In this document: in pieces, positions 6,005 to 8,957 of the stretch | Numbering within the stretch: position 1 is the first letter of the stretch | Layout: every line of letters starts with the position of its first letter | The notes under the pieces: model-generated | What the model was told of the DNA's origin: nothing | Databases searched by the model: none | The model's input: the letters and a program-made list of their open reading frames with translations, nothing else | Program-made: the position numbers and the translations under genes | Assembly (NCBI GenBank): GCA_028293055.1 | Contig: JAQGLD010000431.1 | Location: 1 to 8,957 of the forward strand | Length of the DNA stretch: 8,957 nt | DNA from: Alphaproteobacteria bacterium | Lineage (GTDB): Bacteria; Pseudomonadota; Alphaproteobacteria; Sphingomonadales; Sphingomonadaceae | Reading direction: 5' to 3'

Positions 6005-7789
6005 GGTCGCGCTGGACGCCGGCGCCTTCACCACCCGCCACATCTTGAACGGAGAGCGATCCGGGAGCGGCACCGGGGCGAGCCAGGCGGGCAGCTGGCC
6101 GCGGTTGATCTGGACATAGAAGCCCTTCGGCGCGGCGGAAGCGTAGACCGTCGTTTCGGACAGCGCCGGGCAGACCAGGACATAGTCGATGTGCCGGCGG
6201 TCGACGATCGCCTTGGCCTCGTCGGCGCTGCCGCGGAAGGCGCGCATGACGTCGATAATGTCCTGGCCGTTGCGATGATAGGGGCCAGCGACCGCGTCGT
6301 GATGGGTGACGGTGATCAGCCGGGGGCCGAGGTCGACCGAGGTCAGCACAAGCCCCTTCCGCACCAGGGCCACCGGGCGCATGGCGAAGAGCGAGGGGCA
6401 GAGTGCGTTGGCTCGGTTGACTACCTTCATCACCGGCTTGTTCTTCTGCGGGATCAGGGTGGCGGCCTGGCGCGGCAGGATTCCGGAGACCAGGAGAAAG
6501 GCGGCGACGGTGCCCAGGACCCGCACCAGCATCAGCTTCGACGAATGGATCCGGGGGATGATCGCCCAGCCGAGAGCGGTCGCTCCCGGCACTGCGAGCA
6601 GCTGCGCGGCCGGCCCGGCGCGGCTCTGCCAGAGGAGGAGCAAGGCGGCGAGCAGCGCCGGCGCGGCCGTCGCCGCCCATAAAGCGAGCCGATCGGGGTC
6701 GCGGCGCTCGCGCCAGAGCATGACCGCATAGCCGATCAGGCCGGCGACCGGCAAAGCGGCGACCACGATGCTGGTCTCGAGGCCGTGGAGATAGAGCGGC
6801 CGCGCCTCGCGGACATTGTCGAGCCACAGGCTCTTGAGCTCGGGCGAGGCATGTTCGAGCGGGCCGAGACAGCCCGGCCAGGCCCAGGCGAAACCCCCAG
6901 CGACGACCGCTCCGCCCGCGGCCGCGAACAGCAAGCGGGCCTTCCAGGATGCAGCCGGGACGACCGACAGCAAAACCGCCACTGCGCCCGCGCCGATCAT
7001 CGCCGAGAGCCAGACCGGCGACAAGGCGTCGCAGACCGGAGCGCGGTTGGCGTAGGAGGCGAACAGGACGAAACCGAGCGAGCAGCCGCCGGCTAGGCTG
7101 GCGCCATAAGCGGCGAGCCGCCGCGCCTCGCTGCTGTCGCGCACCCACATCAGGGCGACGCAGGTGCCGGCGACGGCGAGGTAGAGCAGCATCTCGAGGC
7201 CGATGGTCAGCGAGAGCGCGGTCGACACGCCGAGGACGAGACCGCCGCGCGCTGGCTTGGGATCGGTCAGTGCAGCCACCGACCAGGCGAGGAGCGCGAG
7301 CTGCCAGCCATGATGGTCGATGCGAAGCGGAGTCCACATCGCAAGGGTCGAAGGGGCGCAAAGCAGGATGGCGATCGCGAGGCCGAAGGCCAAGGGTGCG
7401 ATCAGCCGGCGTGTCGCGAACCCCATCGCCAGCATCGCCACCGCCATCGGCAGCAAGGGCGCCAGCGTCACAGCGACCTTTTCGGCACCGGCCCCGCCGA
7501 TCAGCGGCATCAATGCGAGCTTGATCCCGGCGATGGGCAGGTCGACGAGCCGGGACCAGTGGATGTTGGCCCCGTCGGGCGGATTGAGCCGATATTGCCT
7601 GAGGTCGAACCAGCCCTGGCCGTCGAGCCAGGCGCGAACCTGCATGATCCGCATATTGTCGTCGGTATCGGGAAGCGCGAAGGCCTGGATTCCCCTCCAG
7701 TGGCCGATCGTCATCAGGATCGCGGCGGCGAGCCAGAACAGCACCACCCACCATCGCCAATGCTTTTCGAGACGGTCCAGCGCCTCCAT
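6002..7789 (-). CDS. GT-C superfamily multi-pass membrane glycosyltransferase-like protein (STT3/PglB-like motifs)
   Basis: From ATG 7789 the protein is 595 residues, opening MEALDRLEKHWRWW, then a first membrane helix (about 14-29) and an external loop with PDTDDNMRI (40-48; D41, D43, D44). An acidic pair after the first helix is the usual GT-C metal/sugar site. IDHHGWQ (157-163; D158, H159, H160) recalls the acidic-His-His motif of oligosaccharyltransferases. About ten or more helices follow to residue 440, then a soluble C-terminal part of some 155 residues with DLGP and AGPYHRN. The WWDXG signature of STT3/PglB is not visible, so a canonical oligosaccharyltransferase is unlikely; a polyprenyl-phosphate-sugar transferase is my inference. 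I recall similar sphingomonad proteins labelled AcrB/AcrD/AcrF, a label this topology does not support. Start: AAGGG lies eight bases before ATG 7789; an in-frame ATG at 7795 and TTG at 7807 are less well placed. Confidence 0.75.
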   Translation of the reverse strand: MEALDRLEKHWRWWVVLFWLAAAILMTIGHWRGIQAFALPDTDDNMRIMQVRAWLDGQGWFDLRQYRLNPPDGANIHWSRLVDLPIAGIKLALMPLIGGAGAEKVAVTLAPLLPMAVAMLAMGFATRRLIAPLAFGLAIAILLCAPSTLAMWTPLRIDHHGWQLALLAWSVAALTDPKPARGGLVLGVSTALSLTIGLEMLLYLAVAGTCVALMWVRDSSEARRLAAYGASLAGGCSLGFVLFASYANRAPVCDALSPVWLSAMIGAGAVAVLLSVVPAASWKARLLFAAAGGAVVAGGFAWAWPGCLGPLEHASPELKSLWLDNVREARPLYLHGLETSIVVAALPVAGLIGYAVMLWRERRDPDRLALWAATAAPALLAALLLLWQSRAGPAAQLLAVPGATALGWAIIPRIHSSKLMLVRVLGTVAAFLLVSGILPRQAATLIPQKNKPVMKVVNRANALCPSLFAMRPVALVRKGLVLTSVDLGPRLITVTHHDAVAGPYHRNGQDIIDVMRAFRGSADEAKAIVDRRHIDYVLVCPALSETTVYASAAPKGFYVQINRGQLPAWLAPVPLPDRSPFKMWRVVKAPASSAT

Positions 7790-7897
7790 GCCCATCGCCC
7801 TTTTCAACCGCTCACCGGGGCATTAGTGGCTGCACGGCAAAGGGCAAGCAGGAGCAGGACGATCGCGCCTAACATCACGACCGGCGCGAACCGGGAA
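7790..7897. other. Divergent intergenic region between the GT-C gene and gtrA-like gene
   Basis: This 108-base gap should hold promoters for both directions. I see an SD-like AAGGG for the minus-strand gene but no convincing -35/-10 pair on either strand. An in-frame GTG at 7826, preceded by GGGG at 7817-7820, could extend the GtrA-like protein by 24 residues; the codons there (AGG three times, GCA twice) differ from the neighbouring genes, so I treat it as noncoding. Confidence 0.4.
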
Positions 7898-8272
7898 ATG
7901 CTGGGTCAGCTCATCCGCTATGGAATCGTCGGCGGACTGTCGTCGCTCATCTATTCGGCGATCTACTGGCCGCTGGCGACCTATGTCATGCACCCCGTGC
8001 TGGCGGTGTTCGTCGCATTCGGAATCGCGGTCGCGATCGGCTATGTCATGCACAGCCGGTGGAGCTTCAAGGGCCATGGCAAGAGGGAGCGGAATGCGGC
8101 GACCCAGGCGCGCTTCGTCATCGTCCAGACGTTCGGCCTTGGCCTCAACGTGCTGTTCACCTGGGTGCTGACCGGCCCGTTCCACGGGCCGACCTGGTGG
8201 CCGATCATCCCCTCGGTGACGCTGACCCCGCTCGCCACCTACGGAATCCAGCGTTACTGGGTGTTTGCCTGA
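7898..8272 (+). CDS. GtrA family membrane protein
   Basis: A 124-residue protein with four hydrophobic segments, about 9-26, 31-53, 78-98 and 102-118. It opens LGQLIRYGIVGGLSSLIYSA and has GYVMHSRWSFKGHGKR (about 47-62), the family's N-x-x-W-x-F-like position here reading HSRWSF, then RFVIVQTFGLGLNVLFTW and a closing YGIQRYWVFA. GtrA proteins are thought to flip or present undecaprenyl-phosphate-linked sugars for glycan modification (for example O-antigen glucosylation). ATG 7898 is chosen because homology begins directly at it; upstream GTG 7826 is the alternative. The TGA overlaps the next ATG by one base. Its pairing with a methyltransferase and a divergent GT-C protein suggests a surface-glycan role. 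Confidence 0.85.
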   Translation: MLGQLIRYGIVGGLSSLIYSAIYWPLATYVMHPVLAVFVAFGIAVAIGYVMHSRWSFKGHGKRERNAATQARFVIVQTFGLGLNVLFTWVLTGPFHGPTWWPIIPSVTLTPLATYGIQRYWVFA

Positions 8273-8957
8273 TGGAGCGGATTGTCTACGATCGGATGGC
8301 CGAGCTCGACGAGCGCCACTGGTGGTACCGGGCGCGCCGCGAGATCCTCGCCGACCTGATCCGGCGCAGGATCAGGCTACCCGCCGAAGCCCGAATTCTC
8401 GAGATCGGCTGCGGCACCGGCCACAATCTGATGATGCTCAAGCGCTTCGGCAGGGTCGACGGAATCGAGATCGATCCGGCCGCCCGGATGATCGCCAGCG
8501 GCCGGCTCGGAAGCACGATCCGGGATGCGCCGCTGCCGGCTTTGTCGGGGGTCGAGACCGGGGCCTACGATCTGGTCGCGATCCTCGACGTGCTCGAGCA
8601 TGTCGAGGAGGACAGGGAAGCCTTGGTCAGCATTGCCGAGCGGCTCAGGCCGGGCGGGAAGATATTGATCACCGTGCCCGCCCATCCCTGGATGTGGAGC
8701 GCGCATGACGAGGTCAACCATCACAAAAGGCGCTATACCCGCAAGAGCCTCGCAGCGGTGATCGAGGCAGCAGGGCTCGAGCTCGAGATGATGAGCTGGT
8801 TCAACAGCCTGCTTTTCCCGCTCGCGGCTGCGGCGCGCGGCATCGGCCGGCTCACCGGCAAGACCGACAGCGACGATTCGATGCCGCCGGCGTGGATCAA
8901 CGCCACGCTCGAGCGCCTGTTCGGGATGGAGCGCTACGCGCTCGGCAGGTTGCCGTT
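8272..8957 (+). CDS. Class I SAM-dependent methyltransferase (3' end outside window)
   Basis: The frame is open from ATG 8272 to the window edge, giving 228 residues without a stop. The start MERIVYDRMAELDERHWWYRARREIL is typical of methyltransferases that sit in glycan or lipid loci. Motif I is ILEIGCGTGHNL (42-53), followed by VDGIEIDP (62-69), the post-I acidic position. DLVAILDVLEHVEED (100-114) is motif II/III-like, and ERLRPGGKILITVPAHPWMWSAHD (123-146) with HHKRRYTRKSL (150-160) complete the fold. The substrate is unknown; the hydrophobic stretch around 176-190 may touch the membrane. It overlaps the gtrA-like stop by one base (TGATG), so the pair is one operon that continues to the right. 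AGG arginine codons occur seven times here, more than in egtB or egtD, a mild hint of different ancestry. Confidence 0.9.
   Translation, partial: MERIVYDRMAELDERHWWYRARREILADLIRRRIRLPAEARILEIGCGTGHNLMMLKRFGRVDGIEIDPAARMIASGRLGSTIRDAPLPALSGVETGAYDLVAILDVLEHVEEDREALVSIAERLRPGGKILITVPAHPWMWSAHDEVNHHKRRYTRKSLAAVIEAAGLELEMMSWFNSLLFPLAAAARGIGRLTGKTDSDDSMPPAWINATLERLFGMERYALGRLP

Noticed and set aside
5997..7760. A 587-residue open frame on the minus strand, nearly coextensive with the GT-C gene
   Set aside because: It lies in another frame of the same strand and is very rich in Arg, Pro, Gly and Ala with no family motif; it is a GC-driven shadow of the membrane protein, which has clear helices and GT-C motifs.
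7310..7897. A long N-terminal extension of the GtrA-like frame through the GT-C gene
   Set aside because: It is antisense to the GT-C coding region, has no homology and shows low-complexity charged composition; GtrA homology begins at ATG 7898.
1..8957. tRNA genes, rRNA, CRISPR arrays, insertion sequences or phage genes
   Set aside because: I looked for cloverleaf-like segments, regular spaced repeats, terminal inverted repeats and transposase motifs and saw none; a covariance-model scan would be the decisive test for RNA genes.

Overview
The window is GC-rich, densely packed bacterial DNA with short gaps, start/stop overlaps and strong G/C bias at third codon positions. Protein content (HIG1 twin-helix protein, egtB-egtD pair, YggT-FolD, a GT-C membrane protein of the kind I associate with Sphingomonas relatives, GtrA plus a class I methyltransferase) fits an alphaproteobacterium, most likely a sphingomonad. 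That assignment is inference from recognised protein styles, not a database match. No tRNA, rRNA, CRISPR array, insertion sequence or phage gene was seen.

Layout. (1) Bases 1-1114, plus strand: the 3' end of a glutamyl-Q tRNA(Asp) synthetase, a HIG1-domain twin-helix membrane protein, and a PduO-type cob(I)alamin adenosyltransferase whose conserved N-terminus requires a CTG start. (2) Bases 1174-3401, plus strand: egtB and egtD, overlapping by one base. These are the sulfoxide synthase and histidine methyltransferase of ergothioneine synthesis; no C-S lyase (EgtE) or gamma-glutamylcysteine genes lie beside them. (3) Bases 3497-6000, plus strand: yggT, folD, an exported NTF2-like protein and a MarC-family membrane protein. 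All three junctions overlap, so they look like one transcription unit. (4) Bases 6002-7789, minus strand: a large multi-pass GT-C glycosyltransferase-like protein, convergent with marC with one base between the stop codons. (5) Bases 7898-8957, plus strand: a GtrA-family protein and a class I SAM methyltransferase, overlapping by one base; the second runs off the window end.

How they fit together. EgtD would make hercynine from histidine and EgtB would add sulfur to it, giving the precursor of the thiol antioxidant ergothioneine. FolD supplies one-carbon folates. The GT-C protein, GtrA and the methyltransferase together suggest a cell-surface glycan or lipid-linked sugar locus that continues past the right edge. 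Most of the window is core metabolism. The least characterised parts are the GT-C protein with its glycan neighbours, the NTF2-like exported protein, and the short regulatory-looking repeats before egtB and yggT.
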